Translations under genes and position numbers: made by a program
Assembly: GCA_021786815.1 (NCBI GenBank)
Contig: JAJYMR010000153.1
Location: 1-7,684, forward strand
Source: Deltaproteobacteria bacterium
GTDB lineage: Bacteria > Desulfobacterota > Binatia > Binatales > Binataceae
Length of the DNA: 7,684 bases
Reading direction: 5' to 3'
Notes under the pieces: model-generated
Seen by the model: the letters and a program-made list of their open reading frames with translations, nothing else
What the model was told of the DNA's origin: nothing
The model's database searches: none
In this document: positions 7,443 to 7,684 of the stretch, piece by piece
How positions within the stretch are numbered: the first letter of the stretch is position 1
Layout: each line of letters begins with the position of its first letter

Positions 7443-7684
7443 ATGGCCGATACGTTCAAACAGCGGGCGCTCGAGCTCTGGAACGAAGCCTACCGTCATC
7501 ATATGCGAGCGCTCGCGATGGCCGCCGAGGAGGATCAGCAGCCGGCGTGCGAGGAGATGGTCCTCGCGATCGAGCTATATTCGAAATCGCTCGACGTGTG
7601 TCCTACCGCCGAGGCGTACACGTTCCGCGGATGGGCCTATCGCGCGCTTGGGCGAATCGACGACGCGATCGAGGAATGCAAGCG
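7443..7684 (+). CDS. TPR-repeat protein, 3' partial, possible Tad accessory
   Basis: Eighty codons are visible before the window ends; the gene continues to the right. An in-frame TGA at 7437-7439, two codons upstream, makes the ATG at 7443 the first possible start, although no clear Shine-Dalgarno sequence precedes it. The ATG at 7503 is a later alternative. There is no signal peptide, so the visible part suggests a cytoplasmic protein. Residues 42-54 (AIELYSKSLDVCP) look like the second helix of a tetratricopeptide repeat. Residues 56-80 begin another repeat, with Y59, G63, A65, Y66, L69, G70, A75 and I76 at consensus positions. TPR genes often follow tadC in tad operons and may act in assembly, but the role here is an inference from position alone. 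The full repeat number cannot be seen. Confidence 0.8.
   Translation, partial: MADTFKQRALELWNEAYRHHMRALAMAAEEDQQPACEEMVLAIELYSKSLDVCPTAEAYTFRGWAYRALGRIDDAIEECK

Overview
The window holds most of one tight-adherence (Tad/Flp) type IVc pilus operon, all on the + strand. The order is cpaB (rcpC, 5' end cut off), cpaC (rcpA, secretin), cpaE (tadZ, localisation ATPase), cpaF (tadA, assembly ATPase), tadB and tadC (inner-membrane platform), then a 125 bp gap and the start of a TPR-repeat gene that runs off the right edge. No rRNA, tRNA, mobile element, CRISPR array or convincing terminator was seen.

The DNA is GC-rich with a strong third-position G/C preference, which also produces long open frames on the opposite strand. 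The proteins look like those of a Gram-negative, double-membrane bacterium, because an outer-membrane secretin is encoded. The order cpaB-cpaC-cpaE-cpaF-tadB-tadC-TPR is common in deltaproteobacterial, acidobacterial and related soil or sediment lineages. A closer placement cannot be made from this sequence alone.

Layout: cpaB ends at 928. A 31 bp gap with a strong ribosome binding site leads to cpaC (960-2783). A second 31 bp gap with an AAGGAGG site leads to cpaE, which probably starts at GTG 2815 and ends at 4029. cpaF (4040-5422), tadB (5427-6380) and tadC (6382-7317) follow with gaps of 10, 4 and 1 bases, so they are probably one transcript with translational coupling. The TPR gene starts at 7443.

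How the genes work together: CpaF hydrolyses ATP in the cytoplasm and drives the TadB/TadC platform, which extrudes Flp pilin into the periplasm. CpaE positions the machine and recruits CpaF. CpaC forms the outer-membrane channel, and CpaB is its periplasmic partner. The pilin, prepilin peptidase and TadE/F-type pseudopilins are not in the window and must lie elsewhere if the system is functional.

This is a recognisable system, not a new one. The points most worth a second look are an apparent second, degenerate copy of the secretin's N-terminal domain in CpaC, separated from the normal copy by a disordered Pro/Ala linker, and a CpaE with neither a receiver phospho-acceptor nor either Walker A lysine.
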